64,000 nt of DNA, taken from contig NW_003207677.1 of the NCBI RefSeq assembly GCF_000006405.1, forward strand, positions 315,504-379,503, read 5' to 3'. The notes under the pieces are model-generated. The model was not told where the DNA came from, ran no database searches, and saw only the letters and a program-made list of their open reading frames with translations. The stretch's first letter is position 1. Every line of letters starts with the position of its first letter. Source of the DNA: Perkinsus marinus ATCC 50983. Taxonomy: Eukaryota; Perkinsozoa; Perkinsida; Perkinsidae. This document shows, piece after piece, positions 8,876 through 20,600 of this stretch. Made by a program: the position numbers and the translations under genes.

Positions 8876-10588
8876 CTAGTCATACCCATCATAAACGGGA
8901 TCAATATGAACCATAGTATCGGGTTCCATATCATCTAAACCATCATCACCGATGATGTTATCGTCGACAATATGCTCGAAGGTATCATCGTTAGTAATCC
9001 CATCGTGGATCATATCCTCGAAAACATCGTCAGAGGCAATCTCATCGTGGCCCATTTCTTCGAAAAAGTCCTCATGGGCAATCTCGTCGGGGCCTATTTC
9101 CTCGAAAATGTCATCATAAGCAAACTCATCGGGGCCTATTTCCTCGAAAATGTCATCATAAGCAATCTCATCGGGGCCCATTTCTTCGAAAAAGTCCTCA
9201 TGGGCAATCTCGTCGGGGCCTATTTCCTCGAAAATGTCATCATAAGCAAACTCATCGGGGCCTATTTCCTCGAAAATGTCATCATAAGCAATCTCATCGG
9301 GGCCCATTTCTTCGAAAAAGTCCTCATGGGCAATCTCGTCGGGGCCTATTTCCTCGAAAATGTCATCATAAGCAATCTCATCGGGGCCTATTTCCTCGAA
9401 AATGTCATCATAAACAATCTCATCGGGGCCCATTTCCTCGAAAATGTCATCATAGCCATCGTAGTCATGAATCATATCCTCAAATACATCACCATAGACC
9501 ATAGCATGAAAGTTATGCCCAAAAGTCCCACCCGTGATTTTCTGCGGTGGGATGAATCCATGGTTTCGCGTCTTTTCGCCGCTACGACTGAGGTTCATTA
9601 TCCTCACAACTGTTTCATTCATCTGCCCCTCTTGCTCTCTCCATAGTGTTACTGATACCCGCCAATCACTAGAAGCCGCAACAGAGATCACGCGAGTCGC
9701 AAGGCCCACACAATCACACAGCGGGACCTCGCCGCGAAAGATCTCATAAACACAGAAACTGCGTCCCCATGTATCCCCGAATATTCCCGTCACAACAGTA
9801 CCATTCGTCCGTGGAAGGAACCGACAGCAACAGAAGGTCGGAACTCTAGCCTCGAAAACAGACCCATCGTGGCGCCAAATACCGAGGTGGCCCAGACGAG
9901 GAACAAACAGCACATGAGTGACCTTATCCTTCATCACCAATACATCTTGTACAACATCGCTGGCCTCGTTCTCACTGAATCTCTGCAGCAAACGACTACC
10001 AATCAGGGGCAGATTCCCGACCAACTTAATGGAAGAGTCAGGGGATACCATATAAAGCTTAGTATCCTTCTCTAGTAGCAGAAAGATACGTCCATCCGCC
10101 AACTTCAGCTCCCTTATCGACCTAGGCATAACGATTGACGACAACAACTCGTATCTACCACTGCTGACCAAGCCGTGCCGGCGTAGCACGTTTCGTGACT
10201 CGGACATAACGTAGTACACATCTTTTCCGAGAGCCACGGCCATGCTGATGTTACTTTCAGCTTCAAATACAACCTCTCCGGTAGTTGTAAGTGACTGACC
10301 TGAAGCCACTCCCGTCCCAAGTTCCATCCGGACCACCTTCCTTGCATCCTCCTCCCAAACACCAAAAATACCGTCCGTTGATTCAGAGACGAATGACGAA
10401 GGGAAAGGCTTGAACTTCTCCGGCAGCCTGAAAGCTTCCTGGGCGCATTTGTCTGGAGGATTGATGGTTATTGGAATAATGTGGGCCCATATTAGATCCT
10501 CTAAACACTCGGGAAGGTTGCCCATACGGCTCTCTATCAGTTGCGTACGCAGAGCCGCCAAATGAGACCTAGAGATATCTTCTACCAT
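8876..10588 (-). CDS. single-exon protein, propeller-like body with acidic 14-residue repeat tail
   Basis: One uninterrupted frame of 570 codons, rare among the intron-rich neighbours. The first ATG is at 10588 (MVEDISRSHLAALR); the frame extends four codons further with GTG. Residues about 50-370 are beta-rich, with recurring strands such as GVWEEDARKVVRMEL, GDTWGRSFCVYEIF and VTHVLFVPRLGHLGIWRHDG, reminiscent of a propeller or F-box-associated fold, but no family is certain. Residues about 400-570 are tandem 14-mers of the form DDIFEEIGPDEIAY / EDFFEEMGPDEIAY, strongly acidic. The tail ends with diverged units (DDMEPDTMVHIDPVYDGYD). The lack of introns and the recent repeat expansion may mean a young or retro-copied gene. 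Confidence 0.75.
   Translation of the reverse strand: MVEDISRSHLAALRTQLIESRMGNLPECLEDLIWAHIIPITINPPDKCAQEAFRLPEKFKPFPSSFVSESTDGIFGVWEEDARKVVRMELGTGVASGQSLTTTGEVVFEAESNISMAVALGKDVYYVMSESRNVLRRHGLVSSGRYELLSSIVMPRSIRELKLADGRIFLLLEKDTKLYMVSPDSSIKLVGNLPLIGSRLLQRFSENEASDVVQDVLVMKDKVTHVLFVPRLGHLGIWRHDGSVFEARVPTFCCCRFLPRTNGTVVTGIFGDTWGRSFCVYEIFRGEVPLCDCVGLATRVISVAASSDWRVSVTLWREQEGQMNETVVRIMNLSRSGEKTRNHGFIPPQKITGGTFGHNFHAMVYGDVFEDMIHDYDGYDDIFEEMGPDEIVYDDIFEEIGPDEIAYDDIFEEIGPDEIAHEDFFEEMGPDEIAYDDIFEEIGPDEFAYDDIFEEIGPDEIAHEDFFEEMGPDEIAYDDIFEEIGPDEFAYDDIFEEIGPDEIAHEDFFEEMGHDEIASDDVFEDMIHDGITNDDTFEHIVDDNIIGDDGLDDMEPDTMVHIDPVYDGYD
8960..9465. repeat. 42-bp coding repeat with 126-bp higher-order period
   Basis: Units containing CATCGGGGCCTATTTCCTCG recur every 42 bp. 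They are arranged as a three-unit block (EIAH, EIAY, EFAY variants) that itself repeats every 126 bp between about 9040 and 9420, so the array grew by duplicating triplets of units. It encodes the acidic tail on the minus strand; the 224-codon open frame on the plus strand is a shadow. Confidence 0.9.
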
Positions 10589-10807
10589 TCTAGCAGACAC
10601 TCAGGCGGCGCAGGACAACTTATAAAGATATAGAACAATTCCCTGGGTAGAGAATGTGAGCTTAGACCCATATAAAAGCACTAAGCAAGCACCGCAGGAC
10701 TCCTCCAGAACAATAGCAAAAAGACTAATAACACCATTCACATATACACAGAGACTTCTGCTGAAGAGCATGTGCATAGACACATAGGCTGAGCATATAC
10801 TTGCAAT

Positions 10808-11014
10808 TCATTTGAGCTTGAGGGAATCCGCTAACGCCCAGCGATATCCCCAGTGGATCAATCCGGAGATGAAATGAAGCCCACCCCTGCGTCCACACAG
10901 TACATCTACATGAGCGGCTAGCACCACCAAAACAGTGAATACGTTGTGTTCGGCACATACGTTCAGCACCGATGCTGTTAAAATTCCAAGACGATCCACT
11001 TGATCTACAGAGTT
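10808..11014 (-). CDS. possible 3' end of a gene cut by the assembly gap
   Basis: A minus-strand frame runs out of the gap and ends at 10808 with a hydrophobic stretch (AEHNVFTVLVVLAAHVDVLC) and GLIHWGYRWALADSLKLK. It reads somewhat like protein but has no recognisable motif, and could be chance. Confidence 0.2.
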   Translation of the reverse strand, partial: NSVDQVDRLGILTASVLNVCAEHNVFTVLVVLAAHVDVLCGRRGGLHFISGLIHWGYRWALADSLKLK

Positions 11015-11114
11015 NNNNNNNNNNNNNNNNNNNNNNNNNNNNNNNNNNNNNNNNNNNNNNNNNNNNNNNNNNNNNNNNNNNNNNNNNNNNNNNNNNNNNN
11101 NNNNNNNNNNNNNN
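11015..11114. other. assembly gap (100 N)
   Basis: Exactly 100 undetermined bases, so the true length is probably unknown. It lies between the repeat-tail gene and the second desaturase. Short sequence on both sides (10600-11014 and 11115-11256) holds no gene I can support. Confidence 0.99.
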
Positions 11115-11256
11115 AACCACTCAGAAGTAACATTCGGCGGCACTCGCACTCAGCGAGTTGGGTTCTTTTTGGCAACCTTTTACGCATGCTTGCGCATAAC
11201 TCTGCAGTACCTGTCAAGACGAAGTGCTCAACAAAGAACTTAACAGATGGAAAACC

Positions 11257-12727
11257 TCACAGATTCATATTATCGCCTGTAATGAACTGGTAGAGCACCT
11301 TAGTCCACGAAGTATAACTAGGGATATCATACCTACAGTCAACGAGGAATGACAGGGCCCCCGGTTAGTCATGAAGCCCACCATTCGGGAGCGATAGCCT
11401 TGACCTTCCATAGGTTGAACCCAGCAACATTGGGGAAGTCATGGTGCTCATTATGGAGTCTGAGGGCACGCATGGCGACTATCATACACAGACCCACTGA
11501 TACTTACCCAACATTGTAGACGATGAAGTTGAGAGGGCCGTAATAGCTATAAGTCTCCTGACCATACACGAATTCGTAATGCTCGGCGATGAAGTGACCA
11601 GAAATGGGGTTGAAAATGCTCAGACCCATAAAGAGACCACCAATGAGATAGAAAAAAGATTTCCACCCAAGGCACTTCACAACGAGGATATCAAACGGCA
11701 GTTGGACCAGCCAGTTGGTGAGCTCATACAAGCTCATAGGGAGAGGGTGAACAACCATGGGCCTCAGGGCGTAGAAAAAGGGTTGGAAGAAGGCCCAGAC
11801 GAACTTGCCAAACTTGTGTTGGAATAGGTTGGCTTCAAATCGAGTTGGGAGGTCAACATCAACCTTGGGAACTCCCTAATACGATGCGTTAAAGGAAACT
11901 ACACTCAACGGTAATGCTGCTCACCTGGGAGGAGTGATGATCAAGATGGTATCTTCTGAAAGTGGCCATCATAGCAACTCCAACAGGGAGGTTCAGGAAG
12001 AGGCTGAAAAACACAAGTGACTTTATAGCTAAAACGACTACGAGAAACCTACGAGAAAAGCCTGTTATAAAACCTAGTCTTGAAGAACATATCATGGGAC
12101 AGCTCGTGGCCCCCCATCACAATAGAGTGCTCCATAAAGCCAGAGATCAACTGAACAGCCACGATCCACAATATAGAGAATACCAGGGGAACCTCTTACC
12201 CAAGTGGCGAGGATTACAGAAGGCCACGACCAGTTCCTCACTAGAAAGCACATCACGAACTGGATGAGGACAGTGAAAGTAGCAAACACGGCTTCGCGAT
12301 TATCAGCACCTTGTACCGCGACGATCTCTGGGTGCCTGAGAGGTAACTATATGAGAACCAAAACGACCCACAAGAACTCTCACGCTTGCACGATTTGCTT
12401 TCTTCGGAGTCTGTGAATCTCAGCCGACTTGGACCAATGGAAATCTTTAGGAGCATACTTCCTCTGAATCAGCTTATTCGCGGCGGAGACATCCTTGATA
12501 GTCCCAACATGAGAGGGCTCCAATGCATTGAAGTGGACTAGCTTGTTCATCTCCTCAGTGGGAGTATGATCCTTCCCGTCCTCCTCCCCTTCTCGAGCCG
12601 ACTCCCTAGCAATAGCGCCTTTAGGAAGCTCAACCTTAGTGGTAGTAGTAGCAGACTCCTCAACTGTGACCTTAGCTGGAGACTTGCCGCCGCCCTCAGT
12701 GGAAGTAGTAGTATTAGTGTCAGTCAT
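11257..12727 (-). CDS. DEGS: sphingolipid delta-4 desaturase (dihydroceramide desaturase), paralogue 2
   Basis: Same enzyme as the paralogue at 6195-8063. The histidine boxes are GGHELSHD, YHLDHHSS and NEHHDFPNV; the signature [18 protein letters not shown] is followed by ETYSYYGPLNFIVYNVG, and the C-terminus is YDIPSYTSWTKVLYQFI. The ATG at 12727 opens a Thr/Ser/Glu-rich extension of about 55 residues before the conserved PTEEMNKLVHFNAL and FHWSKSAEIHRLRRKQ segments. Six short GT-AG introns, all frame-consistent, sit at the same positions and phases as in paralogue 1, which has one more near its N-terminus. Conserved intron positions show an old duplication of an intron-bearing gene. There is an insertion relative to the family at MGLSIFNPISGHF. 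Confidence 0.92.
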
Positions 12728-13742
12728 GATATATGAAATAAATCGATAATCCTAGCAAAAACCCCTTACCATTAGAACCCACCAACAAGCCAGGAAGAAA
12801 AGCAATCACCGTATAGATACGCTCAGGGACCTATCGTGACCTAACCCGCACTACCAATGAATAAGGACGTTGACCGAACGCTACTGAATCTAATGACATG
12901 CTATCTTCAATCGATTATCCACTACAACCTATTGGATTCCCTCCACCTAGCACACCAGAAGTACGTTTGTGAGGATCTTCGACACACTCAGAGATGCGCG
13001 ACCTCACTGACGGTTTGAGCTCTACTGAGTCTAGGGAGAATATTCTACCAAACTAGACAAATGAGCTCTCAATACAACCCATCAGTTCAGCGAGTTCTCC
13101 GTAGAGTGCCCTCTTGCATTCCCACCATAGAGGAGCAGCAACAACCCCACCACCAAGAAGATACCCAATCGTTGGTCTAATAATACTAGCGTAAAGATTA
13201 TGTCACTAAGCTCGACATAACACATAATGATATCCACGAAAACCCCTTTTCCAGGACCCGTCTATACACCAACCAGTGCAGCAGCATCCATATCCTAACA
13301 ACGACAATCGACGCCCTCCTACTACCCATGAGGCCCATACTACTACTAAGTGGACAGCAGTCTTAGCTTGGTAAAGGCGTTATTACTCTATAACACGATA
13401 ACGCCAAGACCCAATGACTCTATCGGTCCCCATGAATCCTCCCGTGTGAGCAGTTCGACGCTATCATGTCGTTCCACCTACGACCGTAACATGCCTTCCT
13501 AGAGGACTACTACGGCTGTCTGGTTGGCTGGGACAAAAAGGAACTTTCTTGCAAATGCACAACAGCTCAACATTCATCGAATTTCCCGGCGTCTCTACTT
13601 GGCATTTGGGGCGTCCCTATGACTATATAGAAACACTCTCCCCCTCAATGGACATAACTTCCCTATAAGTTGTGAACAGTTGACGAGAGTAAAGATCTTG
13701 TATTGTATTACACCTATTCGGTAGAGTATTGTTGGTTACACC
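12728..13742. other. gene-free stretch between divergent genes
   Basis: About 1 kb upstream of desaturase 2 (-) and of the acidic-protein gene (+). I see no coding exon, repeat or RNA gene; it probably holds both promoters. Confidence 0.5.
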
Positions 13743-16708
13743 ATGTCGAGGATCTACAACATCGATTTCGACCTGCCAGAGGCCCATGAGAGCATTCCTC
13801 TTGATGATACTAAAGATGCTACTGAGGTAACCCATCCCAGATGGCGATCGACTTTTCCCATCATCGACTTAGTCGTTCCACACTAGCAAGGTCCTGGACC
13901 GATCCCTGAGCCTACTCCTTGACATGGAGGACTTCTGGACACCTCTAAGGTGGCAGTCTGCTGCTGACCCTCCAGTGAAGATGCTCAAGGCGGTCGGCAA
14001 GAAACCATCAAGCTCCACAAGGTGAGCTCCTCATCTACCTCCGATGACTGTAATGCCTCAGTGTTGACCTCATCGGCCTCTTTGACTCGCCGCCCTCCAC
14101 ACGCCAGGAAGAGGACATTGACGATGGGTTCGAACTACCAAACAATAGCCTCCTTGCACGCATGCTCATCAGGACTGACCTATCTATCAAAGAGACTGTC
14201 GAGATGTGGTTCCCCAGACATCCCCATATGCATCAAGTACGCCATTGTCTACCCCAGCTTCGGACGTATCCCCTCCTCCTCAGATGCCCCTGCCTGTCGT
14301 CGAGCCCCCATTGAGTCTGCTGATGTCCATATCATCATCCCATCGAAGGACCCCTCTCCCCCGCCTCGACGAGCCCCTCATCCCCGTACTCTCTTCGGCT
14401 CCCACTACTCCTGCCAGCCAATCTAACCCTCAGGTTGTGTACCCATACGACCCTCAGAGATTCCCAGTACGTTACAGTGATGATCTTCGTTTGGAGCTGG
14501 GTGAGACCAGTAGAATCGAGTCGCCTTTTTCCATCGGTTTTGATGTTCTATCAGATATTCTGGAGCCACTCCGCCCTGTTAAGGGTCTCGACTTGAATGA
14601 TTTTTATAGGCTTATAGAGGATACATCCGTAACGCCCTCGCTGGGGATCGAACCCGCGCCCCTTGATTACGCAGGATTGTCGACTCAGACTCCCTCCGCA
14701 TCGTCAATGTGGCACACAGTGAATCCTGTCTATAAGATGATGACTACTCTGAAGCTGCTCATCGAAGGTGTTGCAAATTATATCACCTCGGACGAGGTAG
14801 CGTCACCACCCTTTAACTTTTCGAACGCTCTCAACCCTCCCAGATGGACCTCCGTAGAAGCCCTACCATCCCAAGGAAAAGAAATGACCCAGCAATCACT
14901 TTCGGTGGTCAACTGATATCTCAATAACGATATCACTCAAGTCTATTCCTCAGGTCTCGATGACCCTTGCCTCAGAAGCAGCAGCACTACTAAAAAACGA
15001 CGAATTGATGAAGACTTCTCGCCCTCACCGATTGCAGCATCAGGTAGCAGTAATCACCTTGTGTGCACTCGTATGGATGATGATTTGGAGGACTTGAAGA
15101 TTCGTGAGGACGAACGCTATCAAGTAGGCCTGAACTACTGCTGATGATTATGGTCGAATGCTCAATCATAACATCGTCAGGATATTCCCTTGGAGATGAA
15201 TAGTCAGCAGCCCCACTACTTCGATTATGACGATCCCATGACGGGTACGCACGAGGGTCGTTCCTTCTCGCCCACTGAGGAGCCTACTATCAGGTATTTC
15301 TTACATCTCACTGGCTGATGAAATCGAGGAGATGCATCCCTTGGTAAAAACTTCCGCCATTATACAGGCTCCTATTCCCTCTGCCAGATTTCCGAGCTTT
15401 CATCCCATTCCCCATCCGAGGGTGGTTGGGACGTCGACGATGTCCTCGAGGACCCTCCCTGCACTGCAATCGTCCCTTATCGAGTAATCGTATAGCCCGG
15501 CTCGACTTGTTACCTTTTTTCATAGGGACCACCAGTCCCCATTGGCGACTGGGCTATCGACTACCTCGCCGCTGAGGACTACCTCCCACACATGATGATC
15601 AGCGGCACCAGTGAGAGCTACATGTCAACCTCGGGATCCTCTGATGAGTCTTCGACCATCACTACACCGTCACAAGATGAACACTCTACCAGTTCGGACG
15701 ACGACGACGAGGACGAGCATGAGAGCATCTCGGACCTCTCCCTTGAATCAGAGGAGTCTATCTACATCGCTGAGTCGACTGATACGGACGATCCGGACGC
15801 AAGCCTGGAGTGCATGACGGAGGTCTCTGAGTGTGTCTCGTCCTTCACTGAGGACCCCAGGGTAGGTCGAGGATAAGGGACTGGTTCCTGCTTAGTAGGG
15901 CTTAGGAACCGCTGAAACTCACACCCATCGCAGGCCGGGTCGAAATAGGAAGTTCATCGCGAACCTCAGGTTGGTTATGATACTCCACTCTTGGGCGACT
16001 CCACAAGTTGATTTGATTTCAGGAGGCTTCGTGCCGCAACGACATCGTCAAGACTTCATCAGATCCATGGTGGGATACTCCCTCCATCACAGAAATCGAA
16101 ATGATCAATCATCACCTCAGACGGCGTGGCTATCAGAGATCGCCTTGGAAAGGGAGCGGCAAGCCATGGCTGTTTGTGATGATCGTCGTCATGATGAGCC
16201 AGCACCTGCCGAGTCATGCACCCAAATACAGGTCTATAGGGTAACGAGTGAGGGACCATGCCTATAGGTATTGAAGTTATGTTCCTCAGGGTGGCGGCCA
16301 AGTGGAGACCCCTGTGCTGCGGTATCGGGAGGAACTTGGTGATGCTCCAGGCTACTTCGGATGCGCTGACTACAGCAAGGTGATGTCCGCCTTGTGCCGC
16401 AAGGAGCATGTAAGACGACTCGTACACGGTTGGTAAGGGTCTGCGATCAGGTCATCGCCTTACCCAATGTCGACTCTACCACTACCACCAACACTACTTT
16501 GGCACTGCTCGACTATACGGATCTCGACGTATACGAGGTATCGTCTAGGACTCCTCTTCGTGGTGTGGATTCATTTCAGCCTGGGAGGCTGGCCATCCCG
16601 GCTCCCCTTGGGTACGGATATGATGAACTGGATATTGAGGATTTGGATTGCGACACTGAGCAGTCAGATTTTGATGATGGTACGTCTCCCTCCGTGGTGC
16701 GTACTTAA
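13743..16708 (+). CDS. multi-exon acidic, Ser/Pro-rich protein of unknown function
   Basis: The ATG at 13743 (MSRIYNIDFDLPEAHESIPL) is followed by phase-0 exons split by introns of 45-90 nt: SFHTSKVLDRSLSLLLDMED, EEDIDDGFELPNNSLLARML with ETVEMWFPRHPHMH, a long Pro/Ser exon (about 14322-14913), VSMTLASEAAALLKNDELMK, DIPLEMNSQQPHYFDYDDPM, a Ser/Asp/Glu-rich exon (15592-15870) and a final exon ending DCDTEQSDFDDGTSPSVVRT before the stop near 16708. No domain is recognised. The C-terminal half is low-complexity and strongly acidic, as in nuclear or scaffold proteins. Splice choices between 14950 and 16400 are tentative. Confidence 0.6.
14632..14691 (+). other. possible 60-nt intron carrying an antisense tRNA T-arm
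   Basis: Within the long Pro/Ser exon, GTAACG... to ...GACTCAG could be spliced out in frame (60 nt, phase 0). It contains GGGATCGAACCCGCG, the reverse complement of a tRNA T-loop (box B). Because the length is a multiple of three and there is no stop, it is equally readable as coding. Confidence 0.3.
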
Positions 16709-17696
16709 CTTATCTTTCAGAATGGTCTGTGATTGGAGATGATAGATTTTATTCGGAAGTGGACTCTTTCATTTTACTAGGCTGAATGTTGGACTTATAG
16801 CACAAGTTCATGTATGGGTCTTCAGACCAGAGGAAATGCCAAGTCATTTCGAATTGTTCATGTCTATTCTTCTCCCATATTCTTCAACTTATTTACCCAT
16901 GGATGTTGTTACATGAATTCACCTCTATTGCGTTATAGTAATCGTAACCTCTATTCCAACTGATCGGACGCAACACCATGTAAGCAAAGATCAGAGTAAT
17001 GACTATCCAACCCTGATGAATGGTATGGGACTCACAGTTGTTACCTGAATCTGGTCATAGCTGGGGTGGTGCACCCACTACCTATCTGGTGATGCGGAAT
17101 ATGTTCAATCTGGATATTACTAATTTATCGTTCATATCATACTATATTCTATATTATATACTCAATTTTCAAGAATGTCATAATATTAATTATCATTATA
17201 TATTACTCTGTGAAAGCTACAGAGATGGTATAGCATGATAGATCCCTTCCGACGGGAGAGAGTAGCATCACTATAAACATCGTTCTGGGATTACTGATGT
17301 TGCATTATCGACTCTCATGGGATATCAACATTCAGCTTAAACTGAATCACCTCGTCATTAATCGGCGAGGGAGTCATGATGAACCTTACCACCCATGGGG
17401 GATTAACAAATTCATCCCCACTCAATAGTCGAGAAACTTGCCATCCTAGTCGATCAACGGGCCCTAGCAGAGTGCCCCATGGCAACTGTTTCTATGCATC
17501 GACCTCACTAAGGGCTTCATATAGGATTACGGTCGCATGTAGAGAATTTAGTGACAGACTCTGGCTGTGCCAGCCATGCACTGTTGAGCTCGTCGAACCC
17601 ACCAACACCACACAAGCCGATCCAATCTGAAGTGATAGTCGGATAACGAAATAAGTCATGAAAGCATCATAAAAAATCATCTCGTCTCTCATAAAA
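16709..17696. other. gene-free stretch between convergent genes
   Basis: Holds a very AT-rich block near 17110-17210 (runs of ATTATAT). Short frames here do not read as protein. It should contain the 3' UTRs of the acidic-protein gene and of the chorismate mutase fusion. Confidence 0.45.
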
Positions 17697-20600
17697 TCAT
17701 CGATTCTCTTCATTCACGTGGAAACAGCCCAGGACCTTGACCCCAGTGATCAACAATAGCGGCACAGTTGAGCGCACCTTCGCCCAGTTGGGTTTATCCT
17801 CTTCATGTTCGCCTCCCCTACTGCCGGTCAGAAGCGCCAATGCATCTTGCGTTTGCTTATCATCGGGATGGCCATCAGCAATTGCCACGAAGTCAAAACC
17901 CGTGCCTGAGGAAGTACTGGAAAGAGCAATGATGGACACTCACTCAACGTGGGGAGATATGCACATGGTCAACTACATGTGGTAATATGAAAATCTCGAG
18001 GGAATTTTGCGATTTTCTCGTTGGTTTCTGTACATTTCTACCCGAATTCGTATGTGAACTCCTACGCTGAGCTGAGGAAAGCGAACATACATCCCAACTG
18101 ATTGCACTCACTGGCAGGGAATGAATGAAGACTTGACAAATTCACTTGTGATGATCTAAAGCAGTCCAGAGCCCCCATGAGTGAGCCGTGCTTGTGGTTA
18201 ACATTGAATGCTATCAGAGTACGGTCAGATCCAGTAGCCGATGGGTTTGCAAGTGGACGACGCAAAATTCCAAACCTGAATTGACAACAGCAACCTCCGA
18301 CTAGGGCGGCAAGAGCAGCACGCTGCTCCTGTTGTTGCCTACTGTAGTTTCACTTGGTCTAGCTCAGAATTGGGGATGTTTATCGATTTGAAATCCTTGT
18401 CATAATTTTCCATCATTTCATACAGGTAAGGCGTAGGGATGACCGCGACAGCCTTGGGGTCCTCTTCGACGATCTCGATGAGCTGACCACACAAACAGAC
18501 CACCAAAACCAAGCACGTCAGCCACATACCTTTTCGACAGCTTCAAAATAGGTATCACTCAGTTGGAGTTTTATACCCGGCACCTCTGAAATCTGCGCTC
18601 TGCAGTACTTGGAGGTTAACGACGTAGTAATGACCGTAGAAGCCTTGGTCAAAGGCACCGGCCTGCCCGACTTGGGTAGAGATATCACTGTGTAACTGAT
18701 TATCATCCTCATCTACCCAAAAGTTGATATGAATGATGATGACCTAGGCTGTAAAGTGATCTGGTCGCATACGACGAGGTTGGCTCCACTAGGCCTATGA
18801 CTGTCAATAAGAGCTCCCAGTGTTTGTATATCCACACCTGTTGATGATGATGATGCCAAGCTTCTACTCAGCTCAAGTGCACCCCTACCTGTTATCGAAC
18901 TATCCAGGGGAACCACCCCAAAGCTAACCGCGCTACTAGCTACGTCATCAAAAACACACTTCACCGAGCTGAAAGGATGAGTCCCCTCTACCCCCCAAAG
19001 AGCCCCTACTCGTGAACCTTCAATTGAGGCCGCATGGCATGGCCAGTAGCCTTCGGACTGCTGTTTAGTGGTTGACCCATGGTGTACTCCACCGCAGCTA
19101 CTCTAGCCCATCCCGTCGTCACTGCTATCACTACTGAATCCAACCTCCTAAGGAGATATGCAACCTGAATAAGTAACGCTATATGCACAATGCTCCTCAG
19201 CTATACCCACCTGGACTTCCTTAGTCAAAGGGATCATAAGGTCTCTATAGGCCAATACGACAGTATCAGGGTCAACCTTCAACGAGGCACACTCATCCGC
19301 CTCCACACTGCCTGGAGGAATATACGTTCGCTTTGCTCAGCTCAGCTCAGCTCAGCAGTTCCCTCACCAGTTATAGAACTTCACACATGAATTCGAGTAG
19401 AAGTGTTCAGGAAAACCAACAAAAAATTCCAAAAAATTTCTCAAAATTTCTCAACTGCCACCGACACATGCAGTTAACTATGTGCATATTTTTCCATACC
19501 GCACGGCACGGGATTTCACGAATTAAAAAAGGATAATCATATCATAGATATCGTCGGTATCTTACAACACTCTACCGCCATAACTCATCGAGCTGACCTG
19601 TCTGGATATCCCGACCATACGCCCGTGCCTTCTCCCTAACCCTCCGCAGTAGCTTTTCCTCAACTGCTGAATCAGTGAGGAGATCCATAAGCCCATCAGC
19701 ATCTTGTTGGCGGATGAGTTCCGAATACCTATATTAGAAAACTATACGCCCAGCCTAGCTCCTCCTCCTCGTCGTCGTCGGGCTCCTACAGTTCCCTATG
19801 GGCCTGAAACTTCGCCTCAGCCACCATTTTCCCATAGTGTATTCTTCTACTCATCGCCTGCAGGGCGGTAACATCCCTCACCACAGATGCACCTACACAC
19901 AGGATTGAAATCGAGCGGATTTCCCGTCCCATTAAGGGCTGTAAGCAGGCATAGGTCCCACGAGACCATGCCGCCGCTTCCAAGCAGTGTTGGAATATAC
20001 GTCTGCTTCCCTCAGCTGAGATTAGGAGTTTCCTCACTAATTATAGGAGTCTATACTCAAATCGGGAGTCAACAGTAATCTCCCTAATTTTTCTCAGCAT
20101 TTCCATATTGTCATGAACATATGTGGTTGACCATGTGCGTATTTTCCTCCCACACTGCGTCCAGGTATCAAGAAAAATAAATCGAGTTCATAGCAAAAGC
20201 GCCCACCTAAAGAAGCCGACGACTTGTCCTCTCCAGCTGGACATACCAGAGGGATAACATTCTTGATATAAAACCTATACAAGAGCAGTACCTGTCACAG
20301 GTAACACTGCCTTAACCTACGATTTCAAACGGGTGTTGGCATTGATGGTATTGGGCACGATGCGCTGAGGAGTGTCGTCAATCTCCGTGAACAGTGGAGC
20401 CGGCAACTGAAATATCCGAGGTTCCCGGCCATAAGATACAAAATAGGTTCCTACCAATTTGGGATTAGTAAAGGGCTCCTCGAGCATGTCATATCTTCTG
20501 AATCTCGAGTGGAGCTTTTCAGTCTCGGTAAGGAAATAGTCCAATTTCGAACAACTGCCGATCTCCTCACATAAGGTGTAGTTACTCAGATTCTGCCCAA

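Noticed and set aside
8972-9646. 224-codon open frame on the plus strand
   Set aside because: Shadow of the 42-bp coding repeat on the opposite strand; the minus frame has an upstream non-repeat body and sensible codon use.
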